Positions 31,830 through 39,825 of a DNA stretch of 60,272 bases are shown piece after piece; within the stretch, counting starts at the first letter, position 1; every line of letters begins with the position of its first letter. Both the position numbers and the translations under genes were made by a program. The notes beneath the pieces were generated by a model. It ran no database searches. It was not told the DNA's origin and saw only the letters and a program-made list of their open reading frames with translations. The DNA lies in assembly GCA_000991205.1 (NCBI GenBank), contig LBRC01000004.1, positions 1 through 60,272 on the forward strand. Direction: 5' to 3'. The DNA is from Parcubacteria group bacterium GW2011_GWA2_36_10. Its GTDB lineage: Bacteria > Patescibacteriota > Patescibacteriia > UBA1558 > GWA2-36-10.

Positions 31830-34034
31830 TTATTCTTCGGCGTCTTTAGTGAATTCACAAGATTCACATTTTATTTTGTCTTTAGCGGCAAATAATAATA
31901 GTTGTTGGCATTGCGGACAAAGCTCACCAGTTGGCTTAGTCCAGACAGCGTGTTCGCACTTTGGATATTGATCACAGCTATAAAAAGCTTTGCCACGTTT
32001 ACTTTTTTTCTCTACCATTTGTCCTTTTTTACACTTAGGACAGTTGACGCCAAGTTCTTTTTGGATCGCTTTAGTACTTTTACACTCTGGGTAGTTTGAG
32101 CACGCTAAAAATTTTCCAAAGCGTCCGTGTTTTAAAATCATGGCACTGCCACACTTTTCACATTTTTCTTCTATTACTTCTGGCTCTTCTGGTTTGCCAT
32201 CATCGCCAAGTGGTTTAGTATTTTTACATTCTGGATAATTAGTACAAGCTAAAAATTTGCCAAAGCGTCCCAGCTTGATCACCATCGGGCTATTACATTT
32301 ATCACAAACTTCATCGGTGGCTGTTTCGGTTAATTCTTTTTTGTCTAAATCTTGATCTTTTTCTTTTAGGTTTTTCATAAAAGGTTCATAAAAAGCTTTA
32401 ATAATAGGTTGCCAGGCTTTTTTGCCATCAGCAATTTTATCTAAATCATTTTCCATTTCCGCGGTAAAATTGTAGTCAACGATATCAGCAAAATTTTCTA
32501 CTAACAATTTATTTACTACTTTAGCGATTTCCGTTGGTGCTAAACGTTTTTCTATTTTCTCCACATATTTGCGCAAGACTAAGGTAGCTATAGTTGGTGC
32601 ATAAGTAGATGGTCGGCCAATGCCGAGTTTTTCCATATCTTTGACCAGGCCAGCTTCAGAATATCTAGCTGGTGGTGTAGTAAAGTGTTGGACAGAGTCG
32701 AGGTTTTTTAGCTTGATGATATCATTGACCTCTAGAGCTGGTAGCTCTTCATCATCAGAATTATTTTGATAAATGATTTGCCAGCCAGCAAAAATAGTTA
32801 TGGAGCCAGTGGCACGTAAAGTCCACTTAGTTTTTTCGGCTTTTATTTCCACGCAAGTTACTTCGGTTTTAGCATCAGTCATTTGCGAGGCCAAGGCTCT
32901 TTGCCAGATCAGTTGATAAAGCTTGAATTGTTTGCTATCTAAAAAGTCTTTGATTTTTTCTGGAGCATTATTGGCTTCAGTTGGACGGATAGCCTCATGA
33001 GCTTCTTGAGCAAGTTTGGCTTTTTTCTTAAAGACACGACCGCCGTTTTCTGCATACTTTTCACCTAAGTTTTGTTTGATGTAGTCGATGGCTTCAGCGA
33101 CAAAATCTTCTGACAAATTTTTAGAGTCAGTACGCATGTAAGTGATCAAACCAGTGCTACCATGCTCTCCTATATCTATACCTTCATAGAGCTGTTGAGC
33201 GAGCATCATAGTTTGTTTGGCAGAGTAGCCAAAGCGACGATTAGCTTCTTGTTGTAAAGTTGAGGTAGTAAAAGGAGCTGGTGGAGTTTTTAGATTTTCT
33301 TTGGCTTCGATGTTCACTACTTTTAAAGTACTTGGTGTGATTTCTTCGACGGCAATTTTAGCCGCTGCTTCATCGAGGTCAAACTTTTGTAAAGTCTGAT
33401 CATCTTTTTTCCACAAACTTATTTTAAAATCATTATTGTCTTTATGGGCTTCACCCTCGACGCTCCAGTATTCTTGACTGACAAAATTATCGCGTTCTTG
33501 TTCACGCTCAACTATCAGACGCAAGGCGACTGATTGTACGCGACCAGCAGACAAACCTTTAGCCACTTTTTTCCATAAAAGCGGAGAAAGCTTGTAGCCC
33601 ACTAAACGATCTAAAACACGACGCGCTTGTTGAGCATCGACTAAATTTAAATCTAATTCTCGAGGATGCTCAATGGCTTTTAAAATCGCTTTTTTAGTAA
33701 TTTCATGAAAAGCAATTCTTTTAGCCTTGTCTTTGGGAGTTTTTAACAGATGTAATAAATGCCAGCTGATCGCTTCACCTTCACGGTCCTCATCAGTCGC
33801 AAAATATACTAGGTTAGATTTTTTGGCTAAATCTTGTAGCTCTTTGACGCGTTTTTTAGCTTTAGCCGGTACGACATAACTTGGCTCAAAATTATGCTCG
33901 ACATCAACGCCAAGTTTGCTGCTAGGTAAGTCACGGACATGACCAAAACTAGACTCGACTTTATAGTCTTTGCCTAAAAAGCCCTTGATAGTCTTGGCTT
34001 TGGTTGGTGACTCGACGATGATTAAATCTTGCAT
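31830..34034 (-). CDS. topA: DNA topoisomerase I
   Basis: A 734-residue type IA topoisomerase that relaxes negative supercoils by passing a strand through a transient nick. The TOPRIM domain (IVESPTKAKTIKGFL, then ATDEDREGEAIS), the domain II/III region and the active-site Tyr299 in GLITYMRTDS are present. The C-terminus holds four Cys4 zinc-ribbon units (CDKC..., CEKC..., CPKC..., CPQC...), which bind single-stranded DNA. Length is normal and no gap is visible. It is followed at a distance of about 60 bases by the convergently oriented upstream cluster on the same strand (sulfatase, folC, dprA). Confidence 0.97.
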   Translation of the reverse strand: MQDLIIVESPTKAKTIKGFLGKDYKVESSFGHVRDLPSSKLGVDVEHNFEPSYVVPAKAKKRVKELQDLAKKSNLVYFATDEDREGEAISWHLLHLLKTPKDKAKRIAFHEITKKAILKAIEHPRELDLNLVDAQQARRVLDRLVGYKLSPLLWKKVAKGLSAGRVQSVALRLIVEREQERDNFVSQEYWSVEGEAHKDNNDFKISLWKKDDQTLQKFDLDEAAAKIAVEEITPSTLKVVNIEAKENLKTPPAPFTTSTLQQEANRRFGYSAKQTMMLAQQLYEGIDIGEHGSTGLITYMRTDSKNLSEDFVAEAIDYIKQNLGEKYAENGGRVFKKKAKLAQEAHEAIRPTEANNAPEKIKDFLDSKQFKLYQLIWQRALASQMTDAKTEVTCVEIKAEKTKWTLRATGSITIFAGWQIIYQNNSDDEELPALEVNDIIKLKNLDSVQHFTTPPARYSEAGLVKDMEKLGIGRPSTYAPTIATLVLRKYVEKIEKRLAPTEIAKVVNKLLVENFADIVDYNFTAEMENDLDKIADGKKAWQPIIKAFYEPFMKNLKEKDQDLDKKELTETATDEVCDKCNSPMVIKLGRFGKFLACTNYPECKNTKPLGDDGKPEEPEVIEEKCEKCGSAMILKHGRFGKFLACSNYPECKSTKAIQKELGVNCPKCKKGQMVEKKSKRGKAFYSCDQYPKCEHAVWTKPTGELCPQCQQLLLFAAKDKIKCESCEFTKDAEE

Positions 34035-34097
34035 ATTTTTAGTTTATAGCTTATTCAGTGTCGAACTATACAATAAAAAGCCTGAGTTGACAAGAGT

Positions 34098-36137
34098 CTA
34101 GGGTTTTAGCTTGTTTTCTTTTAAAGCTTGATCACTGCTAGTTACTAATTTTTTGACCCAATCTAACATACTTTTTTTCTTGCTTGGGCTAATATTAGTG
34201 AAATTTTCTGAAACATTATATAGCTCAGACTTGTTGCTGCCTTCTATTAAGACATCTTCATTGAGATAATAAACGTTATCTAAACATTTATTTAAAACTT
34301 GATTACTATAATTTGGAGAAAATAAACTTGTGCCCATAAAATTAGCCGGCATATTAGCTTCACTTTGATTTAGTAAATGCCAAATAGTCGGGGCAATGTC
34401 TATTTGCGAAGCAAGATTTTGAAGGACCGCTTTATCTTTTTTTGGAGTGACGATGACAAAAGGCATGAGATTATAATTTTCAAAGCCTTTGAAGTCTTCA
34501 GTGAAGAAATTATAAAAACGGTGATCATTGTAAATCACTATCAAAGTATTATCTAACATGTTTAAGTCAGACATTTTTTTGAAAGTAGTTCTCAAGGCAT
34601 CGTCAGTGGTTTTTAAAAAGCCTAAATAATTCTCAATTGTTTCTTGATCCTCGTAAAGAAATTTTTTGCTATTTAATAAATCTACGTATTCAGTATTGAG
34701 TTGATTATGCCAAGGTGTAATTTTCAAATTATTTTTGGCTAGATTATAGTCTATTAATTCCTGATTGTGTGGACTATGAGTAGTAAAGCTTAAGACATAG
34801 GCAAAAAATGGTTTGGTACTTTTAGCTAAGACGTCTAAAGAGTGAGTGAAGACATATTCATCATCTTCTTTCTGACGAAAATAAGGCGTCAGGTAAATAT
34901 TATCAAAAGACCATTTAGGCAATAAGATATCACGGCTATAAAAGTTTGGTAAATCAGAATGAAAATAATAAGTTTCGTAGCCAATATTTTTTACTAAGCT
35001 TGACAGGCAGTTATAATCATTTTTTAGACCCGTATTATTAATGGTGTTTTCTGAAGCTGGCCAAAAGCTACACAAAGACAAAAATTCGGCATTGATAGTC
35101 TGACAGCTATCAGAGTGAAAATTAGTCACCGAGATATTATCTTTGATCAAGGATTTTAAAAAGGGCATTGGTGAGGGATCGTTGTTTATCGCCCAATCAC
35201 TAACTGATTCGAGCTGGATCACTAGCACATTAGTTTTGGCTGAAATACTTGGTAGAGTATTTATTTTTTTAGTGGAGTTGGCAATATCCGGTAAAATCGT
35301 CTGATAAATATATTTTGTTTTAGCTAGGCTATCGTCTGGTACAGCGTATTGTTTTTCATAAATAGTATTGTTAGTTGCTAGCTCAACAGGTGCGGGGCTA
35401 ATTTGGTCGACGCGACTTTTTAAAAATGGCCTAAAGATTTGTTCATAAAAGTCTCCCAAAAAACCAATGTCACTGATTTTCTGGCTAGTTTTCCACCAGT
35501 TGTCTTTAGGGTTTTGTTGTAAATAGGTGACAAAATTAAAAACACTAAAGTTAATAAAAATGAAAAATAAGATAGCGATTCCAGCTTTTTTTAGCGGGTG
35601 TAAATTTTTATTGATAAAAATATTTAGTTTAGTATCTTGAAAAAATAAACTCGCAATTTTTTCTTTTTTAATGATGCGTAAATAGATAGCAGAGGTCAAG
35701 ATTAAGCTAAGCAAAAATAATAAACTAGCCAGATAAAGATAGACAGGCACCAGATGATAAAAATCTTTAAAGATATAGACCATTCCGGAGTTGACGGACC
35801 CGAGCTGGTTGAGGCTGATATTGATAAAATTACCAAAAACTTGAAAGTAAGCAAAATTAATCAAGCCAAAAAATAGCATGACAGCGACGCCAAGATGACA
35901 AAGTAAATACCACCATTTTTGATTGATGAAGTTTAATAAAGCTAGATAAGACAAATTAAACAGCGCGATAAAAGCTAGATTTAGCAGCGTAATGTTTAAG
36001 CGTAAAAAATATGAGTAGACAGCAAAGTAAATAAAAAACAAAGCAAAAAAGATCAGACTAAAAAGAAGATTGTATTTACTATTTTTGGGCACTATTTTGT
36101 TTTTAATTTTTGTGTTATTTGTTCTTCGTCTATCCAA
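34098..36137 (-). CDS. LTA synthase-like sulfatase-family membrane protein
   Basis: A 679-residue protein with five N-terminal membrane helices (within residues 22-215) and a large extracytoplasmic alkaline-phosphatase-fold domain. The metal and nucleophile sites are recognisable: VLVIQLESVSDW, the TINAEFLSL segment where the LtaS threonine lies, YYFHSD and IYNDHR. Enzymes of this type transfer phosphoglycerol or related groups from lipids to surface polymers. Its start overlaps the end of folC by 46 bases, so the three minus-strand genes dprA-folC-sulfatase form one operon. Confidence 0.85.
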   Translation of the reverse strand: MDRRRTNNTKIKNKIVPKNSKYNLLFSLIFFALFFIYFAVYSYFLRLNITLLNLAFIALFNLSYLALLNFINQKWWYLLCHLGVAVMLFFGLINFAYFQVFGNFINISLNQLGSVNSGMVYIFKDFYHLVPVYLYLASLLFLLSLILTSAIYLRIIKKEKIASLFFQDTKLNIFINKNLHPLKKAGIAILFFIFINFSVFNFVTYLQQNPKDNWWKTSQKISDIGFLGDFYEQIFRPFLKSRVDQISPAPVELATNNTIYEKQYAVPDDSLAKTKYIYQTILPDIANSTKKINTLPSISAKTNVLVIQLESVSDWAINNDPSPMPFLKSLIKDNISVTNFHSDSCQTINAEFLSLCSFWPASENTINNTGLKNDYNCLSSLVKNIGYETYYFHSDLPNFYSRDILLPKWSFDNIYLTPYFRQKEDDEYVFTHSLDVLAKSTKPFFAYVLSFTTHSPHNQELIDYNLAKNNLKITPWHNQLNTEYVDLLNSKKFLYEDQETIENYLGFLKTTDDALRTTFKKMSDLNMLDNTLIVIYNDHRFYNFFTEDFKGFENYNLMPFVIVTPKKDKAVLQNLASQIDIAPTIWHLLNQSEANMPANFMGTSLFSPNYSNQVLNKCLDNVYYLNEDVLIEGSNKSELYNVSENFTNISPSKKKSMLDWVKKLVTSSDQALKENKLKP

Positions 36138-37396
36138 TGCTCACGTAAGCTACCAGCCAAAAAGAATGAACCAGTAACGACTACTAAATCTTTTGGCTTG
36201 GCGTTTTTCAAGGCTGACTCCAGTGCAAGTTGCGAGTCATGCCAGACACTGATCTTAATTGTAGTCAATATTTCACATTGCGTAAACAGGGTTTTCAAAG
36301 AAGCGCTTTTTCTAAAGGGATTATCAAAGCGTGTTAAGTATAAAAAATCTACTTGGGGTAAAAGTTTTTTTAAAGCTGGTAAATAATGTTTGTCTTCAGC
36401 GGCGCCAAAAATCAAATGTAGTTTTTGATACTTTTGGGTTTTGATAAATTCAATCAAGTTATTTAATTTGTCTACATTGTGGGCGCCGTCCAAAATAACT
36501 CGTGGATTAGTCTGGATGATTTCTTGGCGGCAGATTAAGTGAAAATTATTAATGACTTCTTGAGGATTTTTCGGCTGGATGTTTAAAACTTCCAAAATAT
36601 TTAAAACTAAGTTGAGATTAGTTTTTTGTTTAGGCGTGCTAAAATATTGTCCGCCCTTAATATTTTGGGCTAAATTTTTTAAGGCTATAAATTTAGCTCT
36701 TTTTTTAGCACAAGTTTTTTTGAAAATATTTACTAATTTTTGGTCAGTTTCGCTCGTTAAAAAATAAGAGCTTTTTTTTATGACGCCAGCCTTATCAGTG
36801 GCAATATCTTTTTTGGTTGGTCCTAATATTTCGGTGTGATCTAGACCGATATTAGTGATCGCTGACACCACTGGTGCCGGGATGACATTGGTTGCATCGT
36901 GCCTGCCACCAAGACCAGCTTCTAAAATCATCCAGTCACATTTTTCTCGCACAGCATATAAGAGTGCAATGGTAGTGCAAAGCTCAAAATAAGACGGTAC
37001 GTCAGTTTTATGTAAAGTGACATATTTGTCTAGTGCTGGTTTTATTTGTTGATTTAAAATGTCATGCAGTATTTTTGGGTCGATTAAGTGATGATTGACG
37101 CGAAACTTTTCTATCGTCGTGGTGGCAAAAGGTGAAGTATAAGATCCGACTTTGAAACCAGCATCAATAAGCATGTTCTGCAACAGATTGACCGTCGAGC
37201 CTTTACCGGCCGTGCCAGTGACATGGATAAATTTTAATTTTTTTTCTGGATTAGCGACTAAGTCTAAGAATTTTTGTAAACGAATAATAAAAATCTTACG
37301 GCTTTTTGGGCCCAGTAAATAATTTTTTCTTTTGATGTTAGCTAGGCCTTCTAGCCAGGCGACATCTTGGTGGTAAATATTTATTTTGCTTGCCAT
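36092..37396 (-). CDS. folC: Folylpolyglutamate/dihydrofolate synthase
   Basis: A 434-residue ATP-dependent ligase of the Mur ligase family that adds glutamate to folates. Motifs: the P-loop HVTGTAGKGSTVNLLQ (around residue 58), GSYTSPF, the LEAGLGGRHDATN metal and substrate loop, ITNIGLDHTEILG, and ILDGAHNVDKL. All are in order and spaced normally. The dprA gene overlaps its start by 16 bases and the sulfatase gene overlaps its end, so expression is coupled. A GTC/TTG-free start at ATG 37396 is the only reasonable start. Confidence 0.95.
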   Translation of the reverse strand: MASKINIYHQDVAWLEGLANIKRKNYLLGPKSRKIFIIRLQKFLDLVANPEKKLKFIHVTGTAGKGSTVNLLQNMLIDAGFKVGSYTSPFATTTIEKFRVNHHLIDPKILHDILNQQIKPALDKYVTLHKTDVPSYFELCTTIALLYAVREKCDWMILEAGLGGRHDATNVIPAPVVSAITNIGLDHTEILGPTKKDIATDKAGVIKKSSYFLTSETDQKLVNIFKKTCAKKRAKFIALKNLAQNIKGGQYFSTPKQKTNLNLVLNILEVLNIQPKNPQEVINNFHLICRQEIIQTNPRVILDGAHNVDKLNNLIEFIKTQKYQKLHLIFGAAEDKHYLPALKKLLPQVDFLYLTRFDNPFRKSASLKTLFTQCEILTTIKISVWHDSQLALESALKNAKPKDLVVVTGSFFLAGSLREHWIDEEQITQKLKTK

Positions 37397-38436
37397 TGAT
37401 TAAAATAGTTTAGTTGGATTAGATTTTTTAGTTCTAGCTGACTTAAGACACTGGTCAAGATAGCGAGTTTAAAATTTAATTTGGTTTGTAAATCTTCGGT
37501 GCTCAAAGCTTCGATTTGTAAAGCTTGATAAACTAAGCTTTGATTTTGGTCTAGATTGAGATTTATTTCTTGTTTTAAAGTGATCAAATCATAAGTTTTT
37601 AAAAGACTGTCAGCGTTTAATAAAATTTGGGCGCCTTGATTGATTAAATCATTTGGCCCTTCACTTAAAGTTTGATTGATATTACCCGGTAAGGCAAAAA
37701 CTTCACGGCCAGCCTCTAGCGCACATTGCGCGGTGATCAGGGTGCCAGATTTTAGTGTACCGGAGATAACTAGAGTAGCTTTACTTAAGCCAGCTAAGAT
37801 ACGATTGCGTTGCGGAAACTGATAAATATTTGCTTTAGTCTCTGGTGGATATTCAGATAAGATCAAGCCATCGTGCTTTAAGATTTGTTGGCCAAGTTTG
37901 AAATTATTTTTTGGGTAAAAAACTGTTTTAGCAAAACCAGAGCCCAACACCGCAATTGTCTGGAGATTATTAGCCAAAGCTTGCTCGTGAGCCAGCGTGT
38001 CGATGCCGATAGCTAGGCCACTGGTGATGACTAGTGGTGTTTGGCGGCAATCAGCGATGAGTTTTTCTAGAGCATGCTGATGATAAAAGCTCAAAGTCCG
38101 TGAACCAACCACGGTCACTAAATATTCACTTTGTAATAAAGCTAGATTTCCTTGGTAAAATAAAAAGAGCGGGGGATCAAAAATCGTTTTTAATAATTTT
38201 GGATACTCTTCGTCTAAAATACACAAAGCCTTTTGGTACAGCGGAAACTCTGTCCGGATTTTTGCTTTAAAGTTTGGATCAAGTTTAGCTTTGGTTATCA
38301 AGTGGCAGATAGTCTGCGGAGGAGAGCTATAAAGCTCGCTGGGCAAAAATCCGTTTTTTAAATATTCCCAAGTCAATGCTTCTTTTAAACCAGGAACTGA
38401 TTTTAAACAAAACAAATAAAATTTTTCTTTTTTCAT
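37381..38436 (-). CDS. dprA: DNA processing protein DprA
   Basis: A Rossmann-fold protein that loads RecA on incoming single-stranded DNA during natural transformation. The core VVGSRTLSFYHQHALEKLI, TSGLAIGIDTLAHEQAL, AVLGSGF, FPQRNRILAGLSKATLVI and ALPGNINQ motifs are all there, followed by a winged-helix C-terminus. I start it at ATG 38436 (351 residues). The frame stays open to ATG 38511, but that extension is mainly a palindrome-derived peptide (PPPLAGSRLWRE) and its ATG touches a TATATT box. DprA suggests competence, common in CPR bacteria. Confidence 0.92.
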   Translation of the reverse strand: MKKEKFYLFCLKSVPGLKEALTWEYLKNGFLPSELYSSPPQTICHLITKAKLDPNFKAKIRTEFPLYQKALCILDEEYPKLLKTIFDPPLFLFYQGNLALLQSEYLVTVVGSRTLSFYHQHALEKLIADCRQTPLVITSGLAIGIDTLAHEQALANNLQTIAVLGSGFAKTVFYPKNNFKLGQQILKHDGLILSEYPPETKANIYQFPQRNRILAGLSKATLVISGTLKSGTLITAQCALEAGREVFALPGNINQTLSEGPNDLINQGAQILLNADSLLKTYDLITLKQEINLNLDQNQSLVYQALQIEALSTEDLQTKLNFKLAILTSVLSQLELKNLIQLNYFNQWQAK

Positions 38437-38446
38437 CGCTTTTTCA

Positions 38447-38475
38447 CGCCATAGGCGGGACCCCGCCAACGGCGG
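38447..38475. repeat. Double palindrome at the dprA 5' end
   Basis: CGCC-ATA-GGCG (38447-38457) and CCGCC-AAC-GGCGG (38463-38475) are adjacent and would be translated only if dprA starts at 38511. Confidence 0.7.
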
Positions 38476-38545
38476 TGGCTTCTTAATTATTATTTTCTTC
38501 GTGGTTATCATAATATAATGATGAGAATTTGTAAAATCAGCTCAT

Positions 38546-38574
38546 TTTACATCTTGTCTATTTTTTGTTAAAAT
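38546..38574 (+). promoter_or_regulatory. Promoter of the 38609 gene
   Basis: TTTACA (38546-38551), a 17-bp spacer and TAAAAT (38569-38574). Confidence 0.6.
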
Positions 38575-38608
38575 ATATTCACCTTAATTATTGATTTAAA
38601 ATAAAATT

Positions 38609-39109
38609 ATGCCTATTAAAAAAACAGCGGTTCGCAAAAGCGACAGCCGAGAAGAACTGATGGATTTTGATGATTTTGTTGCTCGTACACCAAAGCCAAA
38701 GAGTGCTAGCAAAGCTTGGCTGTTTATTACTTTAATATTAGTCATCATTGTTTTGGGAGCAGCTATTTTCTTTGTGCCAAAATTAAAGATGAACAAAACT
38801 GCAGAGTATCAAGCTATTTTTTTAGATAATCAGCAAGTTTACTTTGCTAAAGTCGTCAAAGAAGATGCAATGTCAGTTTATTTAGAGGACGTCTACTATA
38901 TCCAAACTCAACAGCAAGTAATTCCGGCCACGGAAGAGGGAGCAGAGGACACCGTCAAAGAAGTCCCAGTTTTGGTCAAACGTGGACAAGAATTACATCA
39001 ACCAAGTGGTTGGATGCAGATCAACCGGGATAAAATAGTTTCTATCGAACAGATTGGTGCTGAATCAGAGATCTTAAAAGAAATCGAGAAAGTAAAAGCG
39101 CAGAACTAA
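38609..39109 (+). CDS. Single-pass membrane protein of unknown function
   Basis: A 166-residue protein with a short charged N-terminal tail, one membrane helix (residues 45-67) and an outer or inner soluble domain that starts YQAIFLDNQQVYFAKVVKED. That phrase (a variable and a residue pair that is 'shown as' a strand-turn-strand) recurs in many small CPR membrane proteins, but I can assign no activity. The C-terminus is acidic-basic mixed and probably helical (SEILKEIEKVKAQ). It has its own promoter and is followed by three hairpins. Confidence 0.6.
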   Translation: MPIKKTAVRKSDSREELMDFDDFVARTPKPKSASKAWLFITLILVIIVLGAAIFFVPKLKMNKTAEYQAIFLDNQQVYFAKVVKEDAMSVYLEDVYYIQTQQQVIPATEEGAEDTVKEVPVLVKRGQELHQPSGWMQINRDKIVSIEQIGAESEILKEIEKVKAQN

Positions 39110-39130
39110 AACCCCCTTTGTCTTCGACAT

Positions 39131-39262
39131 TTCCCCCTTCGTAAGGGGGAAAGCCTGAATAATATTTTATAAGCACTTAAGAAACCCCGCGTACGCGGGG
39201 TTTCTTTGAATTTTTATAAGCTAAGTTGCAATTAAAGCCCCAGCTGCCGCTGGGGCTTTATA
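39131..39262. terminator. Run of three hairpins after the 38609 gene
   Basis: TTTCCCCCTT with its complement (39131-39153), GAAACCCCGCG/CGCGGGGTTTC (about 39181-39206) and AAAGCCCCAGC/GCTGGGGCTTT (about 39235-39260). The second and third have T-runs and look like terminators. 39110-39290 holds no gene. Confidence 0.7.
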
Positions 39263-39291
39263 TCTCCAAAGTATTAAGTATAAATTAATAC

Positions 39292-39320
39292 TTTACACTT
39301 TTTACTTTATGGTTTATAAT
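39292..39320 (+). promoter_or_regulatory. Promoter of the MerR-like gene
   Basis: TTTACA (39292-39297), a 17-bp spacer and TATAAT (39315-39320). Confidence 0.75.
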
Positions 39321-39347
39321 TAGTCTGTCGTTTATTTTTTTTATTTC

Positions 39348-39602
39348 ATGCGCAAAATAAAAACAGGTTTTTCTACCCCAAATTCTAAATTAGTCAAAAT
39401 TGGCACGCTCGCTGCCATGTTTAATATTTTGCCTTCAACTATAAATTTTTATACTTCCGAGGGTTTCTTAAGAGCCGATGGTCGCACGCGTGGTGGCTAT
39501 CGGCTTTATGATCCAGCTAAAGCAATGGCTACTTTGAAAAAGATCGAAAGCTTACAAAATAAAAAAAGATTTTCTTTAAAAGAAATAAAAAAATTAATAT
39601 GA
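39348..39602 (+). CDS. MerR-type helix-turn-helix protein
   Basis: An 84-residue protein that is almost only a MerR winged-helix DNA-binding domain: LVKIGTLAAMFNILPSTINFYTSEGFL is the recognition HTH and RGGYRLYD the wing. It lacks the long dimer helix and effector domain of full MerR proteins, so it may bind DNA as a small regulator or accessory factor. It has its own promoter with TATAAT. The last bases overlap the start of a 40-residue basic ORF (ATGA), so that the pair is coupled. The ileS gene lies about 220 bases downstream. Confidence 0.8.
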   Translation: MRKIKTGFSTPNSKLVKIGTLAAMFNILPSTINFYTSEGFLRADGRTRGGYRLYDPAKAMATLKKIESLQNKKRFSLKEIKKLI

Positions 39603-39721
39603 AGCAAAGATTAGACAAAGTTTTTTCTAAGGCCAAACCAAAGCATCGTGTTTATCAGCCACGCTTACGCAAAAAAGTAAAAAATAGCTGGTGGCAAGCT
39701 TTGTATTCGATATTTTTTTGA
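39599..39721 (+). CDS. Small basic ORF coupled to the MerR-like gene
   Basis: A 40-residue ORF beginning with the ATG of an ATGA overlap with the preceding stop codon. It is very basic (KVFSKAKPKHRVYQPRLRKK) with a hydrophobic WWQALYSIFF end. The coupling and charge suggest a real small protein, perhaps nucleic-acid binding or membrane-associated, but there is no homology evidence. Confidence 0.4.
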   Translation: MKQRLDKVFSKAKPKHRVYQPRLRKKVKNSWWQALYSIFF

Positions 39722-39727
39722 CGTTTT

Positions 39728-39750
39728 GTCACCTCGAGCTTGTCGAGAGG
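39728..39750. repeat. CACCTCGAGCTTGTCGAGAGGT hairpin
   Basis: ACCTC and GAGGT flank GAGCTTGTCGA, related to the 31796 element. It lies in the leader of ileS. Confidence 0.5.
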
Positions 39751-39825
39751 TAAATGTTGTCAAATCATCAGTTTTTGGCTAAAATAACTCTTACCTATAT
39801 TAAATGGCACTAAACAATCAAAAAC

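Noticed and set aside
38437..38511. N-terminal extension of DprA to ATG 38511
   Set aside because: It is mostly palindrome-encoded and its ATG directly touches a TATATT box, so transcription would start inside it.
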